Numbered from the stretch's first letter, positions 26,402 through 35,922 are shown. The stretch is 36,751 bases of DNA from Rhodocyclaceae bacterium (GCA_017553285.1 JAFZMK010000271.1:1-36751), one strand, 5' to 3'. Numbers and translations: made by a program. The notes: generated from the sequence alone by a model not told the origin.

Positions 26402-27132
26402 ATCCTGCTTCTGCTGCCATTACTTTGCCAACCGATGCCTTCGGCGCCAGCCACCTGTGGGCGCAAGCCGATTGGGTCATCCGTGGCATTGCCGTTTTGC
26501 TCTTCGTGATGTCGGTACTCAACTGGGCGCTGATTGTGCTGCGCATCCTGCGCCAGATGCGCGCACGCGGCGCGCGGCAGGCGGCGGAAAACTTTTGGGA
26601 GGCACCCGATTACGCCAGCGCGCTGGCGACTTTGCGCGCGCGCGCGCCCGATTCCAGCTTTACCGCGCTGGCCGAACAAGGCGCACACGCTGCCGCGCGG
26701 CTGCGCCAGCCCGCAGGCGTCACCTCGCTAGGCGGGGCGATTGACCCGCACGAGTTTCTCACCCGCGCCCTGCGCCAGTCGCTGGCTGCCGCCACGGCGC
26801 GGCTGGAAAGCGGGCTGACGCTGCTGGCGTCCATTGGTTCGACGGCACCGTTCATCGGTCTCTTTGGTACGGTCTGGGGCATTTATCACGCGCTCATCCA
26901 GATTAGCGCTTCGGGCGCGGCGACCATCGACAAGGTCGCAGGGCCGGTGGGCGAATCGCTGATCATGACCGCCTTTGGCCTGTTTGTTGCCATTCCCGCC
27001 GTGCTCGCCTACAACGCCTTCACCCGCGCCAACCGGCTGGAATTGGCATCGCTGGATGCCTTCGCGCACGACCTGCACGATTACCTGACCACCGGCGCGC
27101 GTCTGACCCCGACGCGGGGTGCGCAATCATGA
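26398..27132 (+). CDS. exbB: ExbB/TolQ-family proton channel protein
   Basis: ExbB forms the pentameric scaffold of the TonB motor in the inner membrane. The 244-residue protein has three membrane spans (about residues 24-46, 135-160 and 180-202). The MotA/TolQ/ExbB signature lies around SIGSTAPFIGLFGTVWGIYH. The ATG at 26398 overlaps the tonB stop (ATGA), and its own stop overlaps exbD (ATGA). The neighbouring tonB and exbD favour ExbB over TolQ. Confidence 0.93.
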   Translation: MNPASAAITLPTDAFGASHLWAQADWVIRGIAVLLFVMSVLNWALIVLRILRQMRARGARQAAENFWEAPDYASALATLRARAPDSSFTALAEQGAHAAARLRQPAGVTSLGGAIDPHEFLTRALRQSLAAATARLESGLTLLASIGSTAPFIGLFGTVWGIYHALIQISASGAATIDKVAGPVGESLIMTAFGLFVAIPAVLAYNAFTRANRLELASLDAFAHDLHDYLTTGARLTPTRGAQS

Positions 27133-27569
27133 GTTTCGGCGGTTTCGACCCACACGGCAGCCCGCAGCACCGCCCGATGGGGGAAATCAACATGGTGCCG
27201 CTCATCGATGTGATGCTGGTGCTGCTGATTGTGTTCATCATCACCGCGCCGCTGATGACCAACGCCGTCAAAATCGACTTGCCGGACGCCGACGCGCCCG
27301 CGAACCATCCGCCGCCCGAGGCGGTGATGCTGACCATTCAGGCCGACGGCAGCCTGTGGTGGAACAACGAGCGCCTCAGCGCCGACGCTTTCGACGCGCG
27401 CCTGCACGCGCTGGCACAGGCGGGCGAAGACGCCGAACTGCATGTACACGCCGACCGCAATGCCCGCTATGAAGCCATCGCCCAGGCGCTGGCGCACGCG
27501 CAGCGCGCCGGTGTGCGCAAAATCGGCTTCATCACGCTGCCGCCCGAAGCGGCGGCGGCGACGCCCTGA
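27129..27569 (+). CDS. exbD: ExbD/TolR-family protein
   Basis: ExbD sits within the ExbB pentamer and conducts protons for TonB. The 146-residue protein has one membrane span following INMVPLIDVMLVLLIVFII. Asp27 inside the span corresponds to the essential membrane aspartate of the family. A periplasmic domain with the HVHADRNARYE segment follows. The ATG overlaps the exbB stop. It ends 63 bases before recA. Confidence 0.94.
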   Translation: MSFGGFDPHGSPQHRPMGEINMVPLIDVMLVLLIVFIITAPLMTNAVKIDLPDADAPANHPPPEAVMLTIQADGSLWWNNERLSADAFDARLHALAQAGEDAELHVHADRNARYEAIAQALAHAQRAGVRKIGFITLPPEAAAATP

Positions 27570-27572
27570 GCG

Positions 27573-27601
27573 TTCGCCGAAAGCAAACTCTGTGCCATAA
27601 T
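27573..27601 (+). promoter_or_regulatory. Possible recA promoter
   Basis: TTCGCC (27573-27578) and CATAAT (27596-27601) lie 17 bases apart, matching three and five of six consensus bases. They fall in the 63-base gap between exbD and recA. I saw no CTGT-N8-ACAG LexA box in this gap, so SOS control of recA is not evident from the sequence. Confidence 0.4.
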
Positions 27602-27632
27602 TGCCCACCCCATAACGAAAACACGTAGAAAG

Positions 27633-28691
27633 ATGACTGAAAAAGACAACAAAGCCGCCGCGCTGGCTGCGGCGCTTGCCCAGATTGAAAAGCAGTTCGG
27701 CAAAGGTTCCATCATGCGCATGGGCGATGGCACGGTGGAGCGCGACATTCAAACCATCTCTTCCGGCTCGCTCGGGCTGGATATTGCGCTGGGCTTGGGC
27801 GGTCTGCCGCGCGGGCGCGTGGTGGAAATCTACGGACCGGAATCGTCCGGCAAAACCACGCTGACGCTGCACGTCATCGCCCAGATGCAGCAAGCCGGTG
27901 GCACGGCGGCGTTTATCGACGCGGAACACGCGCTGGACGTGGGTTACGCGGAAAAACTCGGCGTCAATATTCAGGACTTGCTCATCAGCCAGCCCGATAC
28001 GGGCGAGCAGGCGCTGGAAATTGCCGACATGCTGGTGCGCTCGGGCGGCGTGGATATTGTCGTCATCGACTCGGTGGCCGCACTCACGCCGAAAGCCGAA
28101 ATTGAAGGCGACATGGGCGACCAGCTTCCCGGCCTGCAAGCGCGCCTGATGAGCCAGGCGCTGCGCAAACTCACCGCCAACATCAAGCGCACCAACACGA
28201 TGGTCATCTTCATCAACCAGATTCGCATGAAGATTGGCGTCATGTTTGGCAGTCCCGAGACGACCACTGGCGGCAACGCGCTGAAGTTTTACGCCTCGGT
28301 GCGCATCGACATCCGCCGCATCGGGCAAATCAAGAAGGCCGATGCGGTCATCGGCTCCGAGACCCGCTGCAAGGTGGTGAAAAACAAGGTTTCGCCACCG
28401 TTCAAGGAAGCGGTGTTCGATATTCTCTACGGCGAAGGCATCTCGCGCGAAGGCGAAATCATCGATTTGGGCGTCGCCCACAAAATCATCGACAAATCCG
28501 GCGCCTGGTATGCCTACGAAGGCAACAAGATTGGTCAGGGCAAAGACAACGTGCGGGAATTTTTGCGCGGCAATCCGCAACTTGCGCGCACCATGGAAAA
28601 CCGCATCCGCGCAGCCGTCGGTCTGCCGGAATTGCCCGCCGTGCCTGCCAGCGCGCCGTCTGCGCCCGCCGAAAACTCCGGCGAGGAATAA
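27633..28691 (+). CDS. recA: RecA recombinase
   Basis: RecA forms filaments on single-stranded DNA, drives strand exchange and stimulates LexA self-cleavage. The 352-residue protein has the Walker A motif GPESSGKT at residues 68-75, loop L1 [17 protein letters not shown], loop L2 region [20 protein letters not shown] and an acidic C-terminus. The N-terminus [13 protein letters not shown] is standard. recX follows 37 bases on. Confidence 0.98.
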   Translation: MTEKDNKAAALAAALAQIEKQFGKGSIMRMGDGTVERDIQTISSGSLGLDIALGLGGLPRGRVVEIYGPESSGKTTLTLHVIAQMQQAGGTAAFIDAEHALDVGYAEKLGVNIQDLLISQPDTGEQALEIADMLVRSGGVDIVVIDSVAALTPKAEIEGDMGDQLPGLQARLMSQALRKLTANIKRTNTMVIFINQIRMKIGVMFGSPETTTGGNALKFYASVRIDIRRIGQIKKADAVIGSETRCKVVKNKVSPPFKEAVFDILYGEGISREGEIIDLGVAHKIIDKSGAWYAYEGNKIGQGKDNVREFLRGNPQLARTMENRIRAAVGLPELPAVPASAPSAPAENSGEE

Positions 28692-28728
28692 GGCGCGGCA
28701 CGCCGCTGTGCGCCCTCGCCGCTTTGTC

Positions 28729-29208
28729 ATGGTCGTCCTGACTCCGCATCAAGCCCTGCGCCGCCGCGCCATTGCCTGTCTGGCGCGGCGCGAGCATTCG
28801 CGCGCCGAACTGGCGCAAAAGCTCGCCGCGCGCTTTGAGGCGGACAGCAGCGAAATTGATACCGTGCTCGACGAACTCGTCGCCCAGGGTTTGCAATCTG
28901 ACCAGCGCTTTGCCGAGAGCTGGGTGCGCAGCAAGGCCGCGCGTTTTGGTAGCGCCCGCCTGCGTCACGATTTGCTCGCCAAAGGCGTGGCCGCCGAACT
29001 GGTGGAAGCCGTGCTGGCGGAGGCAATCAGCGGCGAAGAGAGCAAGGAAGGCGACGAAGCCGCGCGCGCCCGCGCCCTGTGGCAGCACCGTTTCGGTCAG
29101 CCTGCCACGGACGTGCGCGAACGCGCAAAGCAGGCGCGTTTCCTGCAAGGGCGCGGTTTTTCGTCTGCCGTCATCGGCACTCTGCTGCGGGAGGTGGCGC
29201 GCGCATGA
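28729..29208 (+). CDS. recX: RecX regulator of RecA
   Basis: RecX binds RecA filaments and limits their growth. The 159-residue protein consists of three-helix repeats and shows family segments [20 protein letters not shown] near the start and [16 protein letters not shown] at the end. The ATG at 28729 is the first good start after recA; an in-frame GTG at 28708 is possible. Its stop overlaps the lptB ATG by 4 bases, which ties recA-recX to the following operon. Confidence 0.93.
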   Translation: MVVLTPHQALRRRAIACLARREHSRAELAQKLAARFEADSSEIDTVLDELVAQGLQSDQRFAESWVRSKAARFGSARLRHDLLAKGVAAELVEAVLAEAISGEESKEGDEAARARALWQHRFGQPATDVRERAKQARFLQGRGFSSAVIGTLLREVARA

Positions 29209-29927
29209 GCCTGCTGCAAGTCTTCGGTCTGCGAAAACGCTATAAATCCCGCACCGTCGTGCAGGAAGTCAGCTTCACCGTCAATGCCGGCGAAGTCGTC
29301 GGTCTGCTGGGGCCGAATGGTGCCGGCAAAACCACGTGTTTTTACATGATTGTCGGCCTCATCCGCGCCGACGGCGGGCGCATCCTGCTGGACAATCAGG
29401 ACGTGACCCACCAGCCCATTCACTACCGCGCCCATCTTGGCCTCTCTTACCTGCCGCAGGAAATGAGCGTGTTCCGCCGCCTGACGGTGGCAGATAACGT
29501 GCGCGCCGTGCTGGAACTCAAGCACGAAGAGCGCGAAACCGTCGAAAAACGCCTCACCGAACTGCTCAAAGAACTCGGCATCGACCACTTGCGTGATACC
29601 GCCTCCATTGCGCTCTCGGGCGGTGAGCGCCGCCGCTGCGAAATCGCCCGCGCGCTGGCCAGCGACCCGCGCCTGATTTTGCTCGACGAACCCTTCGCCG
29701 GTGTCGACCCCATTGCCGTGCTCGACATTCAGCGCATCATCCGTTTCCTGAAAGAACGCGGCATCGGCGTGCTGATTACCGACCACAACGTGCGTGAGAC
29801 CCTGGGCATTTGCGACCGCGCCATGATTTTGTCGGACGCGCGCGTGCTCACCGGCGGCACGCCGGAAGAAATCGTGCACAACGAGCAGGTGCGGCAAGTC
29901 TATCTTGGGGAGCACTTCCGCCTATGA
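29205..29927 (+). CDS. lptB: LPS export ABC transporter ATPase LptB
   Basis: LptB is the cytoplasmic ATPase that, with LptF and LptG, extracts lipopolysaccharide from the inner membrane. The 240-residue protein has Walker [10 protein letters not shown] (residues 36-44), the Q-loop region [15 protein letters not shown], the signature [15 protein letters not shown] and Walker [14 protein letters not shown]. The ATG overlaps the recX stop, and its stop overlaps the rpoN ATG. The usual upstream partners lptC and lptA are missing here, which is unusual since lptB normally follows lptA. Confidence 0.95.
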   Translation: MSLLQVFGLRKRYKSRTVVQEVSFTVNAGEVVGLLGPNGAGKTTCFYMIVGLIRADGGRILLDNQDVTHQPIHYRAHLGLSYLPQEMSVFRRLTVADNVRAVLELKHEERETVEKRLTELLKELGIDHLRDTASIALSGGERRRCEIARALASDPRLILLDEPFAGVDPIAVLDIQRIIRFLKERGIGVLITDHNVRETLGICDRAMILSDARVLTGGTPEEIVHNEQVRQVYLGEHFRL

Positions 29928-31402
29928 AAGCCTCGCTCCAGCTTCGTGTCGCGCAGGGCATTACGCTCACGCCGCAACTTCAGCAGTCGATTCGCCTGTT
30001 GCAGCTCTCCACGCTGGAGCTGAACAACGAAATCGAGCGCATCCTGCTGGAAAACCCGATGCTGGAACGGCTCGACGACGTGCCCGTAGAGCGCCCGCGC
30101 AGCCACGACCCCAATGACGCCGCCTCGCAAACCGCCGCGCAGCCCGACGCCCCCGGCGGGGAAAGTGACGCGCCCGCGCACGAAGGCGGCGACGACGAGC
30201 ACACCGACTGGAGCGACATTGCCGAAAGCAACGACTGGGGCGCGACCCGCGAAGGCGGTCACCGCGACGACGAAGACGACAGCGATTCGCGCAACGTGCA
30301 GGTGGCGGAACGTTCGCTGTCCGACCACCTCGGCGAACAGCTTGCCCTCTCGCCGCTGGAAGCGCGCGACCGCATCCTCGTGCAACTGCTGATTGATTCG
30401 CTGGACGAAAACGGCTGGCTGGACGCCACGTTTGAAGAACTGCTCGCGCTGCTGCCCGAGGAAGCGGGTTTTGAGGAAGACGATCTGGCCATCGCGCTGA
30501 AATACCTGCAAAACTTCGACCCGCCCGGCATTGGCGCGCGCAGTGCGCAAGAATGCCTCGCCTTGCAGCTTCAGGCGCGCGCTGCGCAGGGCAACTGCCC
30601 GCCTGAGCACGCGCTGGCGCTGGCCATTGTGCGCGAACACCTCGAACTGCTTGCCGAGCGCAATTTTGCCCAGTTGCGCCGCGTGCTCGGCTGCGATGAA
30701 GCCGCGCTGCGCCGCGCCAACGAACTCATCCTCACCCTCGACCCGCATCCCGGCGCGCGTTTTGCGCCCGATGAAACCCGCTACGTCATTCCCGACATCA
30801 TCGTGCGCAAGCGCGGGGCGCGCTGGCTGGCGCAAATCAACGAAGAGGCCATGCCGCGCCTGCGCGTCAACCAGCTCTACGCCGGTATTTTGCGGCAAAA
30901 TCGCGGCAACGAAGGGGCGGCCACGCTGTCCGAACGTTTGCAGGAAGCGCGCTGGCTGATTCGCAACATCCAGCAGCGTTTCGACACCATCTTGCGCTGC
31001 GCGCAGGCCATCGTCGCCCGCCAGCAGAAGTTCTTTGACTACGGCGACGTTGCCATGCGCCCGCTGACGCTGCGCGAGATTGCCGAAGAAATCGAGATGC
31101 ACGAGTCGACCGTCTCGCGCATCACCTCGCAAAAATACCTCGCCACGCCGCGCGGGGTCTTTGAAATGAAATACTTTTTCGGCAGCCATGTGGCTACCGA
31201 AGCCGGCGGCGAGGCTTCCTCCACCGCCATCCGCGCCCTGATTCGCCAGATTGTTGATGCGGAAGACCGCAAAAAACCCCTTTCAGATGCGAAAATTGCC
31301 GAACTGCTCGGTGAACAGGGTATCGTAGTCGCCCGGCGCACAGTTGCAAAATACCGGGAAAACCTCGGCATTGCCCCTGTCAGCCAGCGTAAAACGCTTT
31401 AA
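29924..31402 (+). CDS. rpoN: RNA polymerase sigma-54 factor
   Basis: RpoN directs RNA polymerase to -24/-12 promoters that need an AAA+ activator, often for nitrogen metabolism, motility and pili. The 492-residue protein has the Gln/Leu-rich region I ([20 protein letters not shown]), an acidic region II (about 50-115), a core-binding region, the HTH segment and the RpoN box [10 protein letters not shown] at residues 470-479. The ATG at 29924 overlaps the lptB stop. lptB-rpoN-hpf-ptsN is a conserved order. Confidence 0.97.
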   Translation: MKASLQLRVAQGITLTPQLQQSIRLLQLSTLELNNEIERILLENPMLERLDDVPVERPRSHDPNDAASQTAAQPDAPGGESDAPAHEGGDDEHTDWSDIAESNDWGATREGGHRDDEDDSDSRNVQVAERSLSDHLGEQLALSPLEARDRILVQLLIDSLDENGWLDATFEELLALLPEEAGFEEDDLAIALKYLQNFDPPGIGARSAQECLALQLQARAAQGNCPPEHALALAIVREHLELLAERNFAQLRRVLGCDEAALRRANELILTLDPHPGARFAPDETRYVIPDIIVRKRGARWLAQINEEAMPRLRVNQLYAGILRQNRGNEGAATLSERLQEARWLIRNIQQRFDTILRCAQAIVARQQKFFDYGDVAMRPLTLREIAEEIEMHESTVSRITSQKYLATPRGVFEMKYFFGSHVATEAGGEASSTAIRALIRQIVDAEDRKKPLSDAKIAELLGEQGIVVARRTVAKYRENLGIAPVSQRKTL

Positions 31403-31423
31403 CAACAAAGGAGTATTCCTATC

Positions 31424-31741
31424 ATGAACCTGAAGATCTCCGGTCATCATCTCGAAGTTACGGATGCCTTGCACGATTACGTCACCAGCAAGCTGGAGCG
31501 CATCATCCGCCACTTCGACAACGTCACCAGCGTCAATGTCATCCTCTCCGTGGAGAAGTTGAACCAAAAGGCCGAAGTCACCGTGCACGTGCGCGGCAAG
31601 GATATTTACGTGGAAAGCATCGATGCGGACATGTACGCTGCCATCGACAGCATGATTGACAAGCTCGACCGTCAAGTCATCAAATACAAACAAAAAAATC
31701 AGGAACACGACCACAACACCATGAAGCACCAAGGCGAATAA
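31424..31741 (+). CDS. hpf: Ribosome hibernation promoting factor
   Basis: HPF binds the 30S decoding centre and promotes inactive 70S or 100S ribosomes in stationary phase. The 105-residue protein is of the short type: MNLKISGHHLEVTDALHDYV at the start, the basic helix, and DMYAAIDSMIDKLDRQVIKY at the end of the conserved fold, with a polar tail. It lacks the long-HPF dimerisation domain. AAAGGAG gives a strong ribosome-binding site. It sits directly after rpoN as in most proteobacteria. Confidence 0.95.
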   Translation: MNLKISGHHLEVTDALHDYVTSKLERIIRHFDNVTSVNVILSVEKLNQKAEVTVHVRGKDIYVESIDADMYAAIDSMIDKLDRQVIKYKQKNQEHDHNTMKHQGE

Positions 31742-31752
31742 ACGCCGCCCTG

Positions 31753-31795
31753 CCCCGCGCGGGTGCCGCCCTTGTGCGCGCGCGCCCCGCGCGGG
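31753..31795. repeat. Two copies of palindrome CCCCGCGCGGG after hpf
   Basis: The same 11 bases occur at 31753-31763 and 31785-31795 in the 87-base gap between hpf and ptsN. Since the core CCCGCGCGGG is its own reverse complement, the copies can also pair with each other; the second is followed by AAATTTCTTT. It may act as a partial terminator or an mRNA-stabilising structure. Confidence 0.45.
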
Positions 31796-31817
31796 AAATT
31801 TCTTTGACAGCCCAAAA

Positions 31818-31828
31818 GGGGCTTCCCC
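31818..31828 (+). promoter_or_regulatory. Small hairpin covering the ptsN ribosome-binding site
   Basis: The ribosome-binding site AAGGGG is followed by CTT and CCCC, which ends directly at the ptsN ATG. GGGG (31818-31821) and CCCC (31825-31828) can close a four-pair stem that would hide the binding site. The stem is short, so the effect may be small. Confidence 0.35.
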
Positions 31829-32293
31829 ATGAACACCATCGCCACCCTTTTGTCGCCCGAGCGCATTCTGGTGCGCTGCGACGCCACCATCAAAAAGCGG
31901 GTCTTCGAGCTGGCCGCCCAGCTCTTTGCCGAACAAGGCATGGACACCGCTGCCATTTTCGACGCCCTGTTTGCCCGTGAAAAACTCGGCTCCACCGGTC
32001 TGGGGCAAGGCATTGCCATTCCGCACGGGCGCATGGACGGTCTGGACCACGCGCTGGGCGCCTTCATCCGGCTGGAACAGGCGATTGATTTCGACGCGCC
32101 GGATGGTCGTCCGGTCAATCAACTGTTCGTCCTGCTCGTGCCCACCGACGCCAACCAGCAGCACCTGCAACTGCTGGCAGAACTGGCGCAGCGCTTTTCC
32201 AACGCCGATTTTCGCGCCCGTCTGGATGCCGCCGACACGCCGCAGGCCATTGCTGACCTGTTCGCCGCCGCCGCCCCCGCCACCACGGCCTGA
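31829..32293 (+). CDS. ptsN: Nitrogen-type PTS EIIA protein
   Basis: PtsN is a regulatory phosphotransferase protein that is phosphorylated by the nitrogen PTS chain and controls potassium, nitrogen and envelope functions. The 154-residue EIIA-family domain carries the phosphorylated histidine His66 in IAIPHGRMDGL, preceded by REKLGSTGLGQG. It lies between hpf and hprK, the usual order in betaproteobacteria. Confidence 0.95.
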   Translation: MNTIATLLSPERILVRCDATIKKRVFELAAQLFAEQGMDTAAIFDALFAREKLGSTGLGQGIAIPHGRMDGLDHALGAFIRLEQAIDFDAPDGRPVNQLFVLLVPTDANQQHLQLLAELAQRFSNADFRARLDAADTPQAIADLFAAAAPATTA

Positions 32294-32304
32294 CCGCCCC
32301 GCCC

Positions 32305-33258
32305 ATGCGCCAGACCAGCGTTCGCCATCTGTTCGAGTTTTTCCAGGAATCCCTCGGGCTGATGCACGTGTGCGGGCCGCTGGATCGCGCCATTGAAGTC
32401 ACCGGCGAGCGCATCTGGCCTGCTGATCTCGTCGGTCACCTCAACATCATTCACGCCTCGCGCCTGCAAGTCATCGGGCAGATTGAATTTGCCTGGGCGC
32501 GCATCCAGCCGGCGGACAAAATCGCCTACCTGCTCGAAGAAGTCGTGCGCAACCAGCCGCCTGCCATCGTCGTTGCCGACGATTGCGAAATTCCGCCGCT
32601 GCTCATTGCCCAGTGCGCCAAGCACGACATTGCGCTACTCACCACCAAAGCGCCCTGCGCCAGCGTCGTCGACCAGTTGCGCCTGTATCTTTCGCGCGAA
32701 CTGGCAGAGCAAAGCACGCTGCACGGCGTCTTCATGGATGTGTTCGGGCTGGGCGTGTTCATCACCGGAGACCCCGGTTCGGGCAAATCCGAACTGGCGC
32801 TGGAACTCATCTCGCGCGGTCACGCACTGGTGGCCGATGACATGGTGGAGTTTTCCCGCATCGCGCCCACCGAAATTGAAGGCCGCTGCCCGCCCATGTT
32901 GCAGGATTTTCTCGAAGTGCGCGGGCTGGGCGTGCTGAACATCCGCACCGTCTTTGGCGAGACCGCCTGTCGGCGCACCAAGCGCCTGCGCCTGGTGGTC
33001 TATCTGCAAAAACGTCTGCCCGGCGAACCGGAACCGCCGCGCATCAGCTTTGAGCAACAAACGCAAGACATTCTCGGCGTCATCATCCCGCGCACCACGC
33101 TGCCCGTGGTCGCCGGGCGCAACCTTGCCGTGCTGCTGGAAGCAGCGGTGCGCGCGATGATTTTGCGTCTGCGCGGCATTGATTCCATGCAGGAACTCAT
33201 CGACCGCCAGCAAGAGCAAATGATGGTGGCCGACAACGGCACCTTGCCCCTTTTCTGA
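32305..33258 (+). CDS. hprK: HPr kinase/phosphorylase
   Basis: HprK phosphorylates HPr-type proteins on serine and reverses this, linking PTS activity to cell energy state. The 317-residue protein has the Walker A motif GDPGSGKS (155-162), the catalytic histidine near STLHGVFMDVFG (His140), ADDMVEF and the HprK signature around EVRGLGVLNIRTVFG. It begins 11 bases after ptsN. Its HPr substrate is not in the window. Confidence 0.96.
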   Translation: MRQTSVRHLFEFFQESLGLMHVCGPLDRAIEVTGERIWPADLVGHLNIIHASRLQVIGQIEFAWARIQPADKIAYLLEEVVRNQPPAIVVADDCEIPPLLIAQCAKHDIALLTTKAPCASVVDQLRLYLSRELAEQSTLHGVFMDVFGLGVFITGDPGSGKSELALELISRGHALVADDMVEFSRIAPTEIEGRCPPMLQDFLEVRGLGVLNIRTVFGETACRRTKRLRLVVYLQKRLPGEPEPPRISFEQQTQDILGVIIPRTTLPVVAGRNLAVLLEAAVRAMILRLRGIDSMQELIDRQQEQMMVADNGTLPLF

Positions 33259-33272
33259 ACCTGACCCTCACC

Positions 33273-34805
33273 ATGAACACCGCTGCCCCCGTCGATTATC
33301 TGGAACGCATCGTGCGCGCCCGCGTCTATGACGTGGCGGAAGAAACCCCGCTGGAACTCGCGCCTGCGCTTTCCGCCCGCACCCACAACCGCATCCTGCT
33401 CAAACGCGAAGACCTGCAACCGGTCTTCAGCTTCAAGCTGCGCGGCGCTTACAACAAGATGGCGCAACTGTCGCCCGCCGTGCTCAAACGCGGCGTCATC
33501 TGCGCCTCGGCGGGCAATCACGCGCAAGGCGTTGCCTATTCGGCGCAAAAAATGGGCGTGCGCGCCATCATCGTCATGCCCGAGACGGCACCGTCCATCA
33601 AGGTCGACGCGGTAGCCGCGCGCGGCGCCGAAGTGGTGCTGGCAGGCGAATCGTTTACCGATGCCTACCTGCACGCGCGCGAACTGGAAAAACGCGAACG
33701 CCTTGCCTTCGTGCACCCGTTTGACGACCCGGACGTTATCGCCGGTCAGGGCACCATCGGGCTGGAAATTTTCCGCGCCCACAGCGGCCCGCTGCACGCC
33801 GTGTTCTGCCCGGTGGGCGGCGGCGGTCTGCTCGCGGGCGTGGCCGCCTGCCTGAAGCGGCTGCGCCCGGAAGTCAAGATTATCGGCGTGGAAACCTTTG
33901 ATGCCGATGCCATGACGCGCTCGCTGCAACACGGGCGCTGTGTGCCGCTGGAGCAGGTCGGCCTGTTTTCCGACGGCACGGCGGTGAAAGAAATCGGTCA
34001 GGAAACCTTGCGGCTGGCGCGCGAATACGTCGACGAGATGATCAGCGTCAATACCGACGCCATCTGTGCCGCCATCAAGGATGTGTTTGAAGACACGCGC
34101 GTCATCCCCGAGCCTGCCGGTGCGCTGGCAGTGGCGGGCGCAAAGGCGTGGCTGGCGCAGCACCGGCTGCGCGACAAGACCGTGCTTGCCATCTGTTCGG
34201 GCGCGAACATGAATTTCGACCGCCTGCGCTTTGTTGCCGAACGCGCCGAGGTGGGCGAACAGCGCGAAGCCGTGCTCGCCGTCACCATTCCCGAACGCCC
34301 CGGCGCCTTCCGCATCCTGTGCGGTCTGCTGGGCAAGCGCAACGTCACCGAGTTCAGCTATCGCTATGCCGACCCGGCAACCGCCCACGTCTTCGTTGGC
34401 GTCAGCATCCACCGCCGCGCGGACGCTACCCGCCTGCTGGAACACCTCGGCGCGCACGGTTTTCCCGCCGTCGATTTGACCGATGACGACATCGCCAAAT
34501 CGCACATCCGCTACATGGTCGGCGGGCGCGCGCCCAGCGGCATCGTGCGCGACGAGCGCCTGTATCGCTTCAGCTTTCCCGAACGCCCCGGCGCGCTGCT
34601 GCACTTTCTCAACCAGATGCAGCCGGAATGGAACATTTCGCTGTTCCACTACCGCAACCACGGCGCCGATTACAGCCACGCGCTGGTTGGCCTGCAAGTG
34701 CCCGAGGCGGATGTCACCCGCCTGCACACCGTGCTGAATACCATCGGCTACGACTACACCGATGAAAGCGGGCATCCCACCTACCGGCTGTTTCTCGGAC
34801 ACTGA
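33273..34805 (+). CDS. ilvA: Threonine ammonia-lyase, biosynthetic
   Basis: IlvA deaminates threonine to 2-oxobutyrate, the first step of isoleucine synthesis. The 510 residues match the allosteric, biosynthetic type. The cofactor lysine is Lys55 in SFKLRGAYNKM, and the PLP phosphate loop is GGGGLLAG. Two C-terminal ACT-like regulatory domains are visible, each starting with a PERPGA motif (TIPERPGAFRIL and FPERPGALLHFL), consistent with isoleucine inhibition and valine relief. It follows hprK by 14 bases; its stop overlaps the next ATG (TGATG). Confidence 0.97.
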   Translation: MNTAAPVDYLERIVRARVYDVAEETPLELAPALSARTHNRILLKREDLQPVFSFKLRGAYNKMAQLSPAVLKRGVICASAGNHAQGVAYSAQKMGVRAIIVMPETAPSIKVDAVAARGAEVVLAGESFTDAYLHARELEKRERLAFVHPFDDPDVIAGQGTIGLEIFRAHSGPLHAVFCPVGGGGLLAGVAACLKRLRPEVKIIGVETFDADAMTRSLQHGRCVPLEQVGLFSDGTAVKEIGQETLRLAREYVDEMISVNTDAICAAIKDVFEDTRVIPEPAGALAVAGAKAWLAQHRLRDKTVLAICSGANMNFDRLRFVAERAEVGEQREAVLAVTIPERPGAFRILCGLLGKRNVTEFSYRYADPATAHVFVGVSIHRRADATRLLEHLGAHGFPAVDLTDDDIAKSHIRYMVGGRAPSGIVRDERLYRFSFPERPGALLHFLNQMQPEWNISLFHYRNHGADYSHALVGLQVPEADVTRLHTVLNTIGYDYTDESGHPTYRLFLGH

Positions 34806-35881
34806 TGGCGTTTCTCCGTCTGCTCGCCCTCGGCTGGTGTTGTGCGCTGATTGTCGTCAGCCTCTATCCGTTCGTCGGCTGGCAAGCGCCGGTGCTGCCG
34901 GTGTTCGATTACCTCACCGAACCCTGGCCGCGCTATTACCGCAGCAGCGAAATGCTGCTCAACCTGCTGTTCTGGCTGCCGGCGGGCTTTTTGCTCGCCA
35001 TCAGCCTGCCGCCGCGTCGGCGCGCCAAACTGGCGGCGGCACTCGCCGTATTCCTTTGCGCCGTGCTCAGTTTCAGCATCGAGACGGTGCAGAATTTTCT
35101 TGCCAACCGCATCGCCTCGAATGTCGACCTGTGCTGCAACACGCTGGGCGCGGCCATTGGCGCGGCGCTGGCGCTCATTCCCGGGCACAGCCATTTTGCC
35201 CGCCACAGCCGCTTGCGCCATCTTCGCCGCCGCTACGTCACCAGCGAACGCGCCGGCGACTGGGGCGTGTTGCTGTTCATCGCCTGGTTATTTACGCAGG
35301 CGCTGCCGGATACCCCGCTGTTTTCCCAGGCCAGCCTGCTGGCATGTTTTGGTCTGCCCGCGCCGATTGCCTTTCACGCCCACACCTTTCAGGCGTTCAA
35401 AATCGCCGCCGTCGCCCTCTGGCTGCTGAGCGCAGGGCTGCTCGCCGCCTGCCTGCTGCCCGAGCGCACCGCGCCAGCGCGCCCGGTGTTGCTGCTGTTT
35501 GTGCTGGCGCTGGCGGTCAAACTCGCCGCCACCGCCTGGCTGACCGCCGCACCGGCAACTTCCGTGCTGCTCCAGCCTGCCAACCTGATTGGTCTGGGCG
35601 CGGGCGCACCGCTGCTGGCGCTGTTGCTCTGGCTGTGCCCGCCCCGTCTGCAATACACGCTGGCCAGTTTGAGCCTGCTGGCTGCCACGCTCATCACCAC
35701 GCTGATGCCGGATAACCCTTACGTGCCGCTGGGCAGCCTCTGGATGGAACCCGATTTTCTGCAAGGGCAGCGCATTTTGCTGCTGTTTTCCGCCCTCTGG
35801 CCGTGTTGTGCGCTCGTCTGGCTGATTGCGCTCGGGCTGGCGCGCCCGCTGCAAATGCCGGTGGCACAACACAAACTATAA
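34805..35881 (+). CDS. VanZ-family multi-span membrane protein
   Basis: The 358-residue protein has about nine hydrophobic segments. The first ~135 residues resemble the VanZ fold: SLYPFVGW after the first span, NLLFWLPAGFLL, the polar pair SIETVQNFLANRIAS-NVDL and a span ending the domain. The ~220 residues that follow form further spans and are not part of the minimal VanZ domain. VanZ proteins are named after a teicoplanin-resistance accessory, but most are of unknown function; no resistance role is implied here. The start overlaps the ilvA stop. Confidence 0.8.
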   Translation: MAFLRLLALGWCCALIVVSLYPFVGWQAPVLPVFDYLTEPWPRYYRSSEMLLNLLFWLPAGFLLAISLPPRRRAKLAAALAVFLCAVLSFSIETVQNFLANRIASNVDLCCNTLGAAIGAALALIPGHSHFARHSRLRHLRRRYVTSERAGDWGVLLFIAWLFTQALPDTPLFSQASLLACFGLPAPIAFHAHTFQAFKIAAVALWLLSAGLLAACLLPERTAPARPVLLLFVLALAVKLAATAWLTAAPATSVLLQPANLIGLGAGAPLLALLLWLCPPRLQYTLASLSLLAATLITTLMPDNPYVPLGSLWMEPDFLQGQRILLLFSALWPCCALVWLIALGLARPLQMPVAQHKL

Positions 35882-35882
35882 T
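35877..35882 (+). promoter_or_regulatory. Perfect TATAAT box before the ferredoxin gene
   Basis: TATAAT overlaps the TAA stop of the VanZ-type gene, 41 bases before the next ATG. No good -35 hexamer is found 16-18 bases upstream, so an activator would probably be needed or the match is by chance. Confidence 0.4.
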
Positions 35883-35922
35883 GCCGCGCACACTCGCCCA
35901 CCGCCTTCCCGGAGCTGTTTTC

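Noticed and set aside
27081-28730. 549-codon frame on the minus strand opposite exbD and recA
   Set aside because: It lies over two certain genes and shows no family motif.
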